From contig NZ_LSBB01000020.1 of assembly GCF_001584335.1 (NCBI RefSeq), forward strand, positions 124,001 through 188,000: DNA of 64,000 bases, written 5' to 3'. A program made the translations under genes and the position numbers. The notes under the pieces were generated by a model. The model had not been told where the DNA came from. It worked only from the letters and a program-made list of their open reading frames with translations, and did not search any database. This document shows, piece by piece, positions 9,292 to 17,657 of this stretch (position 1 is its first letter; each line of letters opens with the position of its first letter). This stretch comes from Bacillus atrophaeus (GTDB lineage: Bacteria > Bacillota > Bacilli > Bacillales > Bacillaceae).

Positions 9292-9899
9292 CTGTTAACC
9301 GGTTCGAGGTGTTCAGCTGTTTCATCAAGAAGATCGCCGTCTGCTTTTTTCTTCAATTTTCCGTCTTCAATATCAAAATCGTTTTCGATATTCATAAGCG
9401 ATTTTTCAAAGTACTCCATAAAGTCATCTCCGTATATATTACGGATGATACATGTCATTTCTGCGTTTTCAGGGAATTTTCCGAATAATTGATATAAAGG
9501 CTGTGATCCTTTGAATACCGCATTGCGCGTCGGATCAAATTCTTCAAGCAAGCTCGAAAAGATATTTTCCCCTTCTTCGGTCAGCTGAATGTACGTATTT
9601 CTTTTATCATTTAACCGCTTCGAAAATTTTAGATACCCCCGCTCCTCAAGCTTCTTAGAGAAATTAAAGGCCGTTGATACATGCATCACGCCGAACTTCG
9701 CAATTTCAGAAATTGAAGCCCCGTCCAGCTGATAGGCTATCCATAAGATATGATGTTCGTTAATATTCAAGTCGTATGGCTTGAGCCATTGCTGCCAATC
9801 CTTCTCTAAAGATTTCCAAAGGGCCTTGCTCAGCTGTGCCATTTTTTGAGTAAAAACAAGTGCTTCTTTTAAATCATAAGGCGGTTCCACTCGATTCAT
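9288..9899 (-). CDS. scoC: ScoC (Hpr), MarR-family repressor of exoprotease and sporulation genes
   Basis: The 203-residue DNA-binding protein has a winged-helix MarR core. The recognition region reads [20 protein letters not shown] (near 65-85) and the wing [17 protein letters not shown] follows. ScoC represses aprE, nprE, sin and peptide-transport genes during the transition state; aprE lies in this same window. The ATG at 9899 has the SD AGGTGA, and the length equals the B. subtilis protein; the frame also runs three codons further from a GTG. The C-terminal tail ([20 protein letters not shown]) is charged and probably disordered. Confidence 0.95.
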   Translation of the reverse strand: MNRVEPPYDLKEALVFTQKMAQLSKALWKSLEKDWQQWLKPYDLNINEHHILWIAYQLDGASISEIAKFGVMHVSTAFNFSKKLEERGYLKFSKRLNDKRNTYIQLTEEGENIFSSLLEEFDPTRNAVFKGSQPLYQLFGKFPENAEMTCIIRNIYGDDFMEYFEKSLMNIENDFDIEDGKLKKKADGDLLDETAEHLEPVNS

Positions 9900-10023
9900 T
9901 ACGTTCACCTGCTTCTCTTTATCTTTGTCTCTATTATGCCAATAAAATAAAGATTAATAAAGATGAAAATTTAAGAATTTTATAATAAATTCAGCACCCG
10001 TTGCCAAATAAGGATTTTCAGCC

Positions 10024-10064
10024 TAAAAAAAGTGCAGGGAAGCCATTTTCCCGCACTTTTTTTA
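10024..10064 (-). terminator. Terminator after yhaH
   Basis: On the minus strand a GTGCGGG/CCCTGCAC hairpin with one bulge is followed by a T7 run. It also has an A run on the other side and might block plus-strand read-through. Confidence 0.75.
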
Positions 10065-10078
10065 ATTAGAATAGGATA

Positions 10079-10435
10079 TTAGTTTTGTAAGGTTTTCTCC
10101 AGCTGTTTAATCTTCTCTTCAATATCCGCAATTTCCTTTTGCAGATCCTGCTGGTGCGGTTTAATTTCTTCCTGCCATTTTTTAATTGAGGTTTGCAGCT
10201 CGCCGCTTACGTCTTTAATGACATCAGCGCTTTCTTTCGCAGCTCTGACTAGCTGATCTTTTAATGCCATGCCGTCTGTTTTTAAGCGTTTGATCGTTTC
10301 TTCAAAAGATTCACAATTAGATTTAATTTTCCCGCGCAGCTCTTTACCTGATGAAGGTGCTGAAAGCAAAACCGCCGCGCCTCCGATAATCCCGCCTACG
10401 AATAGTCCTGTTAAAAGAGAACGTCCGTTAGCCAT
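10079..10435 (-). CDS. yhaH: YhaH, YtxH-family stress-type membrane protein
   Basis: The 118-residue protein has a Gly-rich N-terminal membrane segment (SLLTGLFVGGIIGGAAVLLSAP, about 5-26) followed by GKELRGKIKSN, the mark of the YtxH/YhaH family, and a long amphipathic coiled coil to the end. Related proteins belong to general-stress regulons; the function is unknown. The ATG at 10435 follows GGGGTGATACAA. It sits alone between two terminators. Confidence 0.85.
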   Translation of the reverse strand: MANGRSLLTGLFVGGIIGGAAVLLSAPSSGKELRGKIKSNCESFEETIKRLKTDGMALKDQLVRAAKESADVIKDVSGELQTSIKKWQEEIKPHQQDLQKEIADIEEKIKQLEKTLQN

Positions 10436-10566
10436 TTGTATCACCCCGTTTTATCTTTGGATATCATACATGTGTTAGCTTTTTCTCATTCTAGCTGGAA
10501 TAAGAAACTTCTATACATAGCTTGCTTTATTTTAGCATATTTTTTAAGTGAAAAGGAGGGAGAAGG

Positions 10567-10758
10567 TTGTCTGTCTTTATGATTGTGTTATCATGTATGA
10601 CTCTTGCTTTCGCTTCAGGCGCCGTTTACTATATCAGACTTCTCGGCCAGGCTGCGTCTTACCCGCCGAAAAGGGTTCTCCGGCAAAAGGCGCTTGTTTG
10701 TTCAACCGGAACCGCCCTCACTCTATGTCTTATCTTTTTCACAAAACTGCTCGTTTGA
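10567..10758 (+). CDS. Small membrane protein, unknown
   Basis: This is a 63-residue frame with a very strong SD (AAAAGGAGGGAGAAGG) six bases or fewer before a TTG start. It has two hydrophobic segments, SVFMIVLSCMTLAFASGAVYY near 2-22 and ALVCSTGTALTLCLIFFTKL near 42-61, joined by a basic loop (PPKRVLRQK). It is divergent from yhaH and convergent with trpP. I do not recognise it; the SD and the two clean membrane segments are the reasons to accept it. Confidence 0.6.
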   Translation: MSVFMIVLSCMTLAFASGAVYYIRLLGQAASYPPKRVLRQKALVCSTGTALTLCLIFFTKLLV

Positions 10759-10790
10759 AACCTGTTGAAGCGCCGTCAGCTCTCTTATAT

Positions 10791-10824
10791 AAAAAAACCT
10801 CTTCCAGTGTGATTCGGAAGAGGC
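10791..10824 (-). terminator. Terminator after trpP
   Basis: On the minus strand CCTCTTCC pairs with GGAAGAGG and is followed by a T7 run, 16 bases after the trpP stop. Confidence 0.85.
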
Positions 10825-10839
10825 GTTTTAAATCAATTA

Positions 10840-11355
10840 TTACGCCGGTTCGGATAAACTCGACCGTTTCATGATGGTTTGCACAATCGGATACATAATA
10901 ATCATCGCGATTGTATTCACAGCGGCTGCAGGCAGGACAATGGCGACAAATAGTGCGGCAAAACCGCCCGGCAAACCGACAATAAGCAATGCTGATAACA
11001 AAAATACCGTTCCCGACAAGATGGTTCCGATAGCCGTCAGAATAGCACATGACGCTGTTTTTTGGCTCTTTCTGAACACAAGGAACAGGGTGAAAAACAG
11101 AAACGCCGATACCGGTTTGTCAATGATGTTTGGAAGCTGTCCGCCCGGAAAAGCGGTTGTCAGAGCCGAAATCAATCCGGTTACAATTCCGATCAGAAGC
11201 ACATTTTGCACCCGCGGAAACAGCAGGATGGCCATAAACATCATGATCAGCATCATATCGGGCTTCATGCCGCCTAAAAAAGGCGGAATAATGGAATGGA
11301 GCGCTGCGCCGATTGCGGCAAACAGTGCCATAATGACTAACTCTTTTGTTTTCAT
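10840..11355 (-). CDS. trpP: TrpP (YhaG), tryptophan uptake transporter
   Basis: This is a 171-residue membrane protein of the TrpP family. After MKTKELVIMALFAAIGAALHS come FLGGMKPDMMLIMMFMAILL, LLIGIVTGLISALTTAFPGG, VSAFLFFTLFLVF and two long C-terminal segments. The ATG at 11355 is preceded by AGAGGAGAG. It takes up tryptophan, and in B. subtilis its translation is blocked by tryptophan-loaded TRAP; the matching RNA site is present here (11337-11380). The frame is open a further 18 codons upstream, but that part overlaps the TRAP site and lacks homology to my memory of the protein. Confidence 0.9.
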   Translation of the reverse strand: MKTKELVIMALFAAIGAALHSIIPPFLGGMKPDMMLIMMFMAILLFPRVQNVLLIGIVTGLISALTTAFPGGQLPNIIDKPVSAFLFFTLFLVFRKSQKTASCAILTAIGTILSGTVFLLSALLIVGLPGGFAALFVAIVLPAAAVNTIAMIIMYPIVQTIMKRSSLSEPA

Positions 11356-11380
11356 AACTATGCTCTCCTCTGCTAAGCTC
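11337..11380 (-). promoter_or_regulatory. TRAP-binding site over the trpP SD and start codon
   Basis: Read on the minus strand, five triplets GAG-TAG-GAG-GAG-TAG (11380 down to 11358) are each separated by exactly two bases. The start ATG follows at the same spacing, then GAG and TAG at 11343-11337. TRAP binds 9-11 G/UAG triplets with 2-3 base spacers, and the SD is made of two of these triplets, so binding would block ribosomes. This matches the known control of trpP in B. subtilis. Confidence 0.85.
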
Positions 11381-11480
11381 TTTTTGCCTTCCAATAATAT
11401 GCTCGTCATTTATTGCGAGGGCTTAAAAGAATATAATATGCAAACAGTATATCAAAGGAACGGTTTGCATAGAAGATTTT

Positions 11481-12560
11481 TTACTCATTTTCTTGCTGGA
11501 ATTTCTTCATAAAGGCTGCCAGTTTTTCGCAATCTTTCAGTGTGACAGCGTTATAGATGGAAGCACGGCAGCCTCCGACAGAACGGTGTCCGCCAAGCCC
11601 GACCATTTTCTCTTCTTTTGCCTGCTGGACAAATGTCTTTGTCAGCTCATCATCACGAAGGGTGAAGGTGACATTCATGCGTGAACGGCTGTCTTTTTCG
11701 GCGTGGCCTTTGTAGAAACCGCCGCTTTCATCAATGCATTTGTACAGCACGTCTGCCTTTTGCTCATTGCGCTGTTCAGCTGCATCAATGCCGCCGTTTT
11801 CTTTCAGCCACTCTAGGACAAGGCTCAGCATGTATATCGCAAATGTCGGAGGTGTATTGTACAGTGAGTCCGCTTTTGTATGTGTTGAATATTTTAGGAT
11901 TTTCGGAACGTTGGCATTTTCATTTTGCAGCCATGATTTTTTCATTACGACAACGGTAACACCTGAAGGACCAAGATTTTTTTGGGCACCGCCGTAAATG
12001 ACGTCAAATTTGGATACATCGATTTTTCTGCTTAAAATATCGCTGGACATGTCAGCGACGAGCGGAATTGGAGAGTTTGGGAATTCCTGCCACTGTGTGC
12101 CGAAAATCGTATTGTTAGATGTAATATGTAAATATGCGCCGTCTTTTACATCCGTAAGGTCAGCCTCGGGAATGTAGCTGTAATTGTCTGATTCGCTTGT
12201 CGCCGTCACAGATGTGTTTCCGAACAATTTCGCTTCAGCGAGCGCTTTTTCAGACCAAGCGCCTGTCATCACAAAATGAGCGGTTTTTTCAGGTGTTAAA
12301 AAGTTCATCGGAAGCATTGAGAATTGAAGGCTTGCCCCGCCTTGAAGAAACAGAATGTCATAGTCTTCCGGGATGCCCATCAGTTCAATCAGCAGGCTTT
12401 TCGCTTTTTGATGCACCGCTTCATATTCATTGCTGCGGTGGGAAAGCTCCATAACAGACATGCCGGATTCATTAAAATCAATAAACTCTTTCTGTGCTTT
12501 TTGCAGAACTTCCAATGGCAGCGCTGCAGGACCTGCGTTAAAATTCGTTGTACGTTCCAT
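11481..12560 (-). CDS. serC: SerC, phosphoserine aminotransferase
   Basis: SerC converts 3-phosphohydroxypyruvate and glutamate to phosphoserine and 2-oxoglutarate in serine synthesis, using PLP. The 359-residue protein starts MERTTNFNAGPAALP and carries the PLP lysine in GGAQKNLGPSG (K194), with the conserved FLQGGASLQF (71-80) and a C-terminal GGHRSVGG phosphate-binding stretch. Two adjacent ATG codons (12563 and 12560) follow GGGAGA; the second gives better spacing. It is monocistronic between trpP and hit. Confidence 0.96.
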   Translation of the reverse strand: MERTTNFNAGPAALPLEVLQKAQKEFIDFNESGMSVMELSHRSNEYEAVHQKAKSLLIELMGIPEDYDILFLQGGASLQFSMLPMNFLTPEKTAHFVMTGAWSEKALAEAKLFGNTSVTATSESDNYSYIPEADLTDVKDGAYLHITSNNTIFGTQWQEFPNSPIPLVADMSSDILSRKIDVSKFDVIYGGAQKNLGPSGVTVVVMKKSWLQNENANVPKILKYSTHTKADSLYNTPPTFAIYMLSLVLEWLKENGGIDAAEQRNEQKADVLYKCIDESGGFYKGHAEKDSRSRMNVTFTLRDDELTKTFVQQAKEEKMVGLGGHRSVGGCRASIYNAVTLKDCEKLAAFMKKFQQENE

Positions 12561-12692
12561 CATGATCTCTCCCTGTTTTCCACGTTAATGTATGAAATAA
12601 TACAATTATCCTATCACAAAAATTCAGTTTTTTTATAAAAAATTTGAATTGTCTAAAGAAAGTGACGGATTATAACGATTTGTTCCCATAAC

Positions 12693-12716
12693 AAAAAACC
12701 CCATCTTATGATGAGG
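12693..12716 (-). terminator. Terminator overlapping the 3' end of hit
   Basis: On the minus strand CCTCATC pairs with GATGGGG (one G-U) and runs into T6. The hit stop codon lies inside the hairpin loop region. Confidence 0.75.
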
Positions 12717-13143
12717 CCAGGCGTTTGGCAATGGATGAAGAAATGTCTTGCAGATCTTCCGGTTTGTAATCATCTGCATGTGTTTTCCACACTGCTCCGA
12801 ATCCGTCTCCTTTTCCGTAGCGCGGGATAATATGCATATGGTAATGGAAAACAGATTGTCCTGCTTTTTCGCCGTTATTGTTTAACGTATTTAAGCCGAT
12901 CGGTTCAAATTCATCCCTGATGGCGCGGGCAATTTTCGGCACGGCGTGAAAATATTGTTTCGCTAATTCGTCTGTAAATTCGTAAACATTTTCAATATGT
13001 GTTTTCGGGATAACGAGGGTGTGGCCTTTCGTCACTTGGCTGATATCGAGAAATGCCAGCACATGTTCATCTTCATAAACCTTTGCTGACGGAATTTCGC
13101 CGGCGATAATTTTACAAAAAATACAATTCTCTGCACTATGCAT
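12706..13143 (-). CDS. hit: Hit, histidine triad nucleotide hydrolase
   Basis: This is a 145-residue HIT protein of the Hint branch. The histidine triad HYHMHII has H100, H102 and H104, and an N-terminal zinc site is formed by C7 and C10 with H50 and H100 likely completing it. Such proteins hydrolyse nucleoside phosphoramidates or dinucleotides; the physiological substrate is unclear. The ATG at 13143 has an excellent SD (AAGGAGG). It diverges from the ecs operon, with a candidate small RNA in between. Confidence 0.95.
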   Translation of the reverse strand: MHSAENCIFCKIIAGEIPSAKVYEDEHVLAFLDISQVTKGHTLVIPKTHIENVYEFTDELAKQYFHAVPKIARAIRDEFEPIGLNTLNNNGEKAGQSVFHYHMHIIPRYGKGDGFGAVWKTHADDYKPEDLQDISSSIAKRLASS

Positions 13144-13204
13144 GAGGGTTCCTCCTTATGAAATTGTTTTTTATGTATAAACTCATCGTACCACAGAAAT
13201 GCAG

Positions 13205-13511
13205 AAAATAAAAAACAGGATGAACGGCGGAGCGTTCACCCTGCATGCAGAGGAATAGCTTAAGTTAAGAAAATTCGGATATGCCTTTTGTAAGCACCTC
13301 ATTTGTTTATAAAATGAAGACTTTTTTAACGCCTATAGATTCCTGCGACAAACACCTCATTTGACAGTCAGCTTCATGTTTAATGAAGAAATTCATCAAT
13401 TTAGTGAATGAGAAATGGTCTAAGCATTGGACATGTGAATTTCTATCCAACTGTTTTTAAGACGTCTTTGACAAACACCTCGTTTTTCAGTTGATTAAAG
13501 CTTTTTCCTCT
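13205..13511 (-). ncRNA. Candidate untranslated RNA with three repeats, between hit and ecsA
   Basis: The 500-base gap between hit and ecsA holds a possible complete transcription unit on the minus strand. A perfect -10 hexamer TATAAT lies at 13523-13518, although no good -35 is visible. About 300 bases later an 11-bp hairpin (CAGGGTGAACG with CGTTCATCCTG, 13240-13213) runs into T6ATTTT. Three diverged copies of a GAGGTGTTTGTC-like element lie inside. No frame longer than about 11 codons starts in it with a normal SD. I do not recognise it as a named RNA. It could also encode tiny peptides. Confidence 0.5.
13286..13485 (-). repeat. Three dispersed copies of an AAATGAGGTGTTTGTC-like repeat
   Basis: Copies lie at 13286-13305, 13346-13364 and 13467-13485. 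On the minus strand each reads A-A-x-GAGGTG followed by TTTGTC or CTTACA. The spacing is 58 and 123 bases. Each GTG opens a frame of 9-11 codons (products beginning MFVKDV, MFVAGI and MLTKGI). The sequence between copies is not similar, so these are not simple tandem repeats. Confidence 0.6.
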
Positions 13512-13641
13512 ACAACCATTATAATGTCCCGGAATCGGTTTGTTTATTACAGCTATTTTTAAGAATTCAGGAAAAGGGAATCGTTTCAAATCAGCCTGTA
13601 TTTTTGGTACTATTAAGAAAACAAATTGAAGGGGAGAAACT

Positions 13642-14385
13642 ATGTCTCTGCTATCGGTAAATAATGTGACCGGCGGGTACACAAGAAACCCGGTCTTAAA
13701 AAATATTTCCTTCACTCTTGAACCGAATCAGATCGTCGGTTTAATCGGGCTGAATGGAGCAGGAAAAAGTACGACAATCAGACATATCATCGGTTTAATG
13801 GACCCGCATAAAGGCGCGATTGAATTAAACGGCAAAACATTCGCTGACGATCCGACCGGCTATCGGTCGCAATTCACCTATATACCGGAAACACCCGTTT
13901 TATATGAAGAGCTGACGCTTATGGAGCACCTTGAATTGACGGCTATGGCGTACGGCCTTTCAAAAGACACGTTAGAAAAAAGGCTCCCTCCGCTCTTAAA
14001 AGAATTCCGGATGGAAAAACGGCTGAAATGGTTTCCGGCCCACTTCTCCAAAGGAATGAAGCAGAAGGTTATGATTATGTGCGCGTTCCTTGCAGAGCCT
14101 GAGCTTTATATTATTGATGAGCCCTTTCTGGGGTTGGACCCGCTCGCTATCAACGCGCTGCTTGAACGGATGAATGAAGTCAAAAGGGGCGGGGCGAGCG
14201 TCCTCATGTCCACGCATATTCTGGCGACGGCAGAACGCTATTGTGATTCATTTATCATTTTACATAACGGCGAGGTGCGGGCGAGCGGAACGCTGGCCGA
14301 TCTCAGAGAACAGTTCGGAATGAGGGATGCGGCGCTGGACGATTTATATATTGAACTGACAAAGGAAGAAGACGGCCATGAATAA
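13642..14385 (+). CDS. ecsA: EcsA, ABC transporter ATPase
   Basis: The 247-residue ATPase has Walker A GLNGAGKST (36-44), signature HFSKGMKQK in place of the usual LSGGQ, and Walker B LYIIDEPFLGLDP near 155, followed by an H-loop (MSTHIL). With EcsB it forms an exporter whose loss in B. subtilis reduces secretion, competence and sporulation and stabilises proteins in the membrane by affecting RasP. The ATG at 13642 has GAAGGGGAG. The gene overlaps ecsB by eight bases. Confidence 0.96.
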   Translation: MSLLSVNNVTGGYTRNPVLKNISFTLEPNQIVGLIGLNGAGKSTTIRHIIGLMDPHKGAIELNGKTFADDPTGYRSQFTYIPETPVLYEELTLMEHLELTAMAYGLSKDTLEKRLPPLLKEFRMEKRLKWFPAHFSKGMKQKVMIMCAFLAEPELYIIDEPFLGLDPLAINALLERMNEVKRGGASVLMSTHILATAERYCDSFIILHNGEVRASGTLADLREQFGMRDAALDDLYIELTKEEDGHE

Positions 14386-15604
14386 TATGCTTGATATTTG
14401 GCAGTCACGGCTTCAAGAGCATATAAAAGAAACCAGAATGTATATGAAATATATGCTCAATGACCATCTCGTCATCGTCCTGATTTTTTTTATTGCCGGG
14501 GCGGCGAGCTGGTACAGCAAATGGGTGAAGGATATACCCGCCCATTTTCCGTCCTTTTGGGTGATGGCGGTGCTGTTTTCCCTTATCCTTACCGGTTCAT
14601 ATGTACGGACGTTGCTGAAGGAAGCCGATCTGGTCTTTCTATTGCCGATTGAACCGAAAATGGAGCCTTATTTAAAGCAGGCGTTTACGTACAGCTATCT
14701 TTCTCAGCTTTTTCCGCTGATCGCTCTTACTTTAGTCTGTATGCCGCTTTATTTTGCCGTTAATCCGGCGGCAACGCTTGTTTCTTATACAGTTATTTTC
14801 ATACAGCTGCTGATCCTGAAAGCGTGGAATCAGGCGATGGAGTGGAGGATCACTTTTCTGAGTGACCGAAACAAAAAGCTGACAGACGCTATGGTCAGAT
14901 TTGTAGCCAATGCCCTTGTCCTTTACTTTGTATTGCAATCTTTGTATATATACGCAGTTGTTGTGTATGTCATCATGGCAGCGCTTCTGATCTACTTTAC
15001 AGCGGCTGCAAAGCATAAATCATTTAAATGGGAAGCGCATATTGATTACGAATTGAGACGGAAACAGCGGTTTTACAGAATCGCCAATCTGTTTACAGAT
15101 GTGCCGCATTTGAAAAAGAGAGCCAAGCGCAGGGCGTATCTTGACTTTTTGCTGCGGCTTATCCCGTTTGAACAGCGAAAAACTTTCTCTTATATGTATG
15201 CGCGCGCCTTCTTGCGGTCGAGTGATTATTTGGGAATACAAGTGAGACTGACGGTTATTTTCGCGCTGATTATTATGTATGCCTCTTCAAGTGAGTGGAT
15301 CGCAGCGGTTTTAACCGTGTTCACTTTATTTATCACGGGCATCCAGATGCTCCCGCTTTTCGGTCATTTTGATCACCTTTCCTTGCAGGAGCTGTATCCA
15401 GTGAAGAAGGAAGAGAAGATGAAAAGTTATTTTGCTTTGTTAAAAACAGCTTTAAGCGTGCAGGCATTGATCTTGATTGCCGCTTCTGTCTATGCGGCGG
15501 GTTTGACAGGCGGGCTGTACGCTTTAATCGGTTCCGCAGTGCTTATCTTTGCTCTGCTACCATCATACATGAGCGCCAGATTGAAAAAATACGGAAAGAT
15601 TTGA
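14378..15604 (+). CDS. ecsB: EcsB, ABC transporter permease
   Basis: The 408-residue integral membrane partner of EcsA has hydrophobic segments near 29-45, 56-73, around LFPLIALTLVCMPLYFA and SYTVIFIQLLILKAW, VLYFVLQSLYIYAVVVYVIMAAL, then IQVRLTVIFALIIMYA, WIAAVLTVFTLFITGIQMLP and a final pair near the C-terminus. The central part is basic and cytoplasmic (KHKSFKWEAHIDYELRRKQR). The ATG at 14378 lies inside the end of ecsA, implying translational coupling. Confidence 0.94.
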   Translation: MNNMLDIWQSRLQEHIKETRMYMKYMLNDHLVIVLIFFIAGAASWYSKWVKDIPAHFPSFWVMAVLFSLILTGSYVRTLLKEADLVFLLPIEPKMEPYLKQAFTYSYLSQLFPLIALTLVCMPLYFAVNPAATLVSYTVIFIQLLILKAWNQAMEWRITFLSDRNKKLTDAMVRFVANALVLYFVLQSLYIYAVVVYVIMAALLIYFTAAAKHKSFKWEAHIDYELRRKQRFYRIANLFTDVPHLKKRAKRRAYLDFLLRLIPFEQRKTFSYMYARAFLRSSDYLGIQVRLTVIFALIIMYASSSEWIAAVLTVFTLFITGIQMLPLFGHFDHLSLQELYPVKKEEKMKSYFALLKTALSVQALILIAASVYAAGLTGGLYALIGSAVLIFALLPSYMSARLKKYGKI

Positions 15605-15665
15605 TTGAAACCTTTTTTCCATTCATATCGTGTAATAAAAAAGCGAGACGAAGGAGTGGAAGCTG

Positions 15666-16376
15666 ATGACTGACAGCGAGCTGCTGTTAAACGAAGCGTT
15701 TCAATGGAAAATGCGTTTTTTAAGAAAGTCCTCGATGTTTGAACGGTTTTCGAAGGGTGTGCAAATGAAGGTGAATGAGCGCATTCCTGAGAAAATTCAT
15801 GCAGCGGTAACCGAGAGCATAAAAAAGATGGTGGAAGCGACCATGCTTGGTTCCAATATGACAGCCTTTAAAAAAGACACAACCAGCCTTTCCGTCAGAG
15901 AAAAGGATAAGCTTGCTAAAAAAACGATTGCTTCCTATCAAAAGATGGCCGCTGCTGAAGGGATTGGCACCGGAGCGGGCGGTTTTATGCTGGGGGTAGC
16001 CGATTTTCCGCTGCTGCTCAGCATAAAAATGAAATGTTTATTTACATTGTCGTCCATTTACGGTTTTGATGTAAAGGACCGTGACGAGAGGTTATACCTT
16101 CTGCTCATTTTTCAGCTTGCATTCTCAAGCGATGAACATCGGAAAAAAGTTTTTTCCGCACTGGAGAATTGGGAAACGGTAAAAGAAGACATTGACTGGA
16201 GAGTCTTTCAGCAGGAATACCGTGATTATATTGATGTTGTCAAGCTATTTCAGCTACTGCCGGGCATCGGCGCGGCGGTGGGCGGAATCGCCAACTACAA
16301 ACTGCTTGCACAGCTGGGGGAGACGGCAAGACATGTGTTTCATCTGAGATTACTAAAAGAAACAGCCGGAGAATAA
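15666..16376 (+). CDS. ecsC: EcsC, membrane-associated protein of unknown function
   Basis: The 236-residue member of the EcsC family is encoded 61 bases after ecsB with SD GAAGGAGTGGAAGCTG. It has a glycine-rich segment (GIGTGAGGFMLGVADFPLLLS, near 99-119) and a C-terminal PGIGAAVGGIANYKLLAQLG stretch, both likely to touch the membrane. It is part of the ecs operon but is dispensable for EcsAB function in B. subtilis as I recall. The stop codon lies in the loop of the operon terminator. Confidence 0.93.
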   Translation: MTDSELLLNEAFQWKMRFLRKSSMFERFSKGVQMKVNERIPEKIHAAVTESIKKMVEATMLGSNMTAFKKDTTSLSVREKDKLAKKTIASYQKMAAAEGIGTGAGGFMLGVADFPLLLSIKMKCLFTLSSIYGFDVKDRDERLYLLLIFQLAFSSDEHRKKVFSALENWETVKEDIDWRVFQQEYRDYIDVVKLFQLLPGIGAAVGGIANYKLLAQLGETARHVFHLRLLKETAGE

Positions 16377-16393
16377 ATGCCGGCTGTTTTTTT
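16363..16393 (+). terminator. Terminator of the ecs operon
   Basis: CAGCCGG (16363-16369) pairs with CCGGCTG (16380-16386) and is followed by T7. The ecsC stop lies in the loop and the convergent yhaA stop at the T run. Confidence 0.85.
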
Positions 16394-17582
16394 ATGAATG
16401 ATGATATGAGATTGCAGCCCCTGCAAGCACTTTGGCGGCTGTCAGCATTGCTTTTTCATTGATATCAAATTTAGGGTGGTGGTGGGGGTGAACACATTCA
16501 GGATCTTCAGGGGCAGCTCCCGTGAAAAAAAAGGTTCCTTTCACATGCTGCAAGTAATAGGCGAAATCCTCACCGCCCATTTGCGGCTCAGCTTCGATCA
16601 CATGCTCCACGCCTTCTGTTATCTTTGCGATGCTGGCTAGGTGGTCTGTTTCTTCCGGGTGATTGACAACTGCCGGATAACCGCGTTCATAGCTGTAATC
16701 ATAGGAGGCCGCATGCATATCGCAAACTCCTTTAACGACAGATTCAATTTCCTTTTCCAAAAGGCTGCGTACATTTTCGTCAAAAGAACGTGCCGTGCCG
16801 ATTAGTGTGGCTTGATCCGCAATCACATTAAACGGATTACTGGCGACGAATGAGCCGGTTGAAATAACGGCAGACTGAATTGGATTGACCTTTCGGCTGA
16901 CAATGTGCTGAAGGGCGGTTACAATCTGCGATCCGATGAGAACGGCATCTTTTGTATCATGAGGATGAGCCCCGTGCCCTCCTTTTCCGCGAATGTTGAT
17001 TGTAAACCTGTCAGCCGCCGCCATCACCGCACCTGTTCGATAAAGGATGGTTCCAAGCGGTTCTGTCGCCCACAAATGGGTGCCGAATATAACATCCGCT
17101 TCCTCGAGGCAGCCGTCGGCAATCATCGGCTCCGCACCGCCCGGGGCATATTCTTCCGCATGCTGATGAATTATGATGAATTTTCCCTTCAGCTTATGTC
17201 TGTTTTGGTAGAGCACCTTTGCAACCGAGAGTAAGGTCGCCGTATGGCCGTCATGCCCGCATGCATGCATGACACCAGGCACTGTAGAAGCGTAGGGAAC
17301 ATCTTTGGCATCTTGAATGGGGAGGGCGTCAAAATCAGCTCTCAACGCAACAGCCGGACCGGGTTCGCTGCCTTCAATATAAGCCAAAACTCCGCGTCCC
17401 CCGACTTGTGTCCGGATCGGAACACCGAGTTTTTCATAAAAGGAAGCGATAAACGCCGCCGTCTTTTCTTCCTGAAAAGAAAGTTCAGGGTTCATATGAA
17501 AGAACCGCCTGTGCTTTACCATTTCATCAAAACAGCTATCAAGCTGTTCATTTATACTTTTTTGAAGTGTCGAAAGTGACAA
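16392..17582 (-). CDS. yhaA: YhaA, M20-family amidohydrolase (N-acyl-amino acid hydrolase type)
   Basis: This is a 396-residue metallopeptidase-fold amidase with the M20D motifs ALRADFDALPIQ and MHACGHDGHTA (metal ligands), HQHAEE, a dimerisation insert around GKGGHGAHPH and the C-terminal MGGEDFAYY. Relatives release amino acids from N-acyl or hippurate-type substrates; the substrate here is unknown. I chose TTG at 17582 because AAAGGAG lies nine bases upstream and the length matches B. subtilis YhaA; an ATG eight codons earlier has only a weak SD. Confidence 0.85.
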   Translation of the reverse strand: MSLSTLQKSINEQLDSCFDEMVKHRRFFHMNPELSFQEEKTAAFIASFYEKLGVPIRTQVGGRGVLAYIEGSEPGPAVALRADFDALPIQDAKDVPYASTVPGVMHACGHDGHTATLLSVAKVLYQNRHKLKGKFIIIHQHAEEYAPGGAEPMIADGCLEEADVIFGTHLWATEPLGTILYRTGAVMAAADRFTINIRGKGGHGAHPHDTKDAVLIGSQIVTALQHIVSRKVNPIQSAVISTGSFVASNPFNVIADQATLIGTARSFDENVRSLLEKEIESVVKGVCDMHAASYDYSYERGYPAVVNHPEETDHLASIAKITEGVEHVIEAEPQMGGEDFAYYLQHVKGTFFFTGAAPEDPECVHPHHHPKFDINEKAMLTAAKVLAGAAISYHHS

Positions 17583-17657
17583 AAGCAGCATCTCCTTTTT
17601 GGTCATCTTTTCCCATGATTGTATAGAAAAATTCAGAAAATTTCAATCTCTTGATCA

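Noticed and set aside
10548-11512. Plus-strand frames of 108 and 213 codons across trpP
   Set aside because: They are mirror frames of the conserved TrpP membrane helices and lack SD sequences; the first also overlaps the better-supported frame at 10567.
13286-13485. Three repeats considered as a CRISPR array
   Set aside because: The copies are short, diverged and irregularly spaced (58 and 123 bases), and there are no cas genes.
13443-13715. 90-codon minus-strand frame over the start of ecsA
   Set aside because: It is antisense to the conserved EcsA N-terminus, has no SD at its start and ends in one of the repeats of the candidate RNA.
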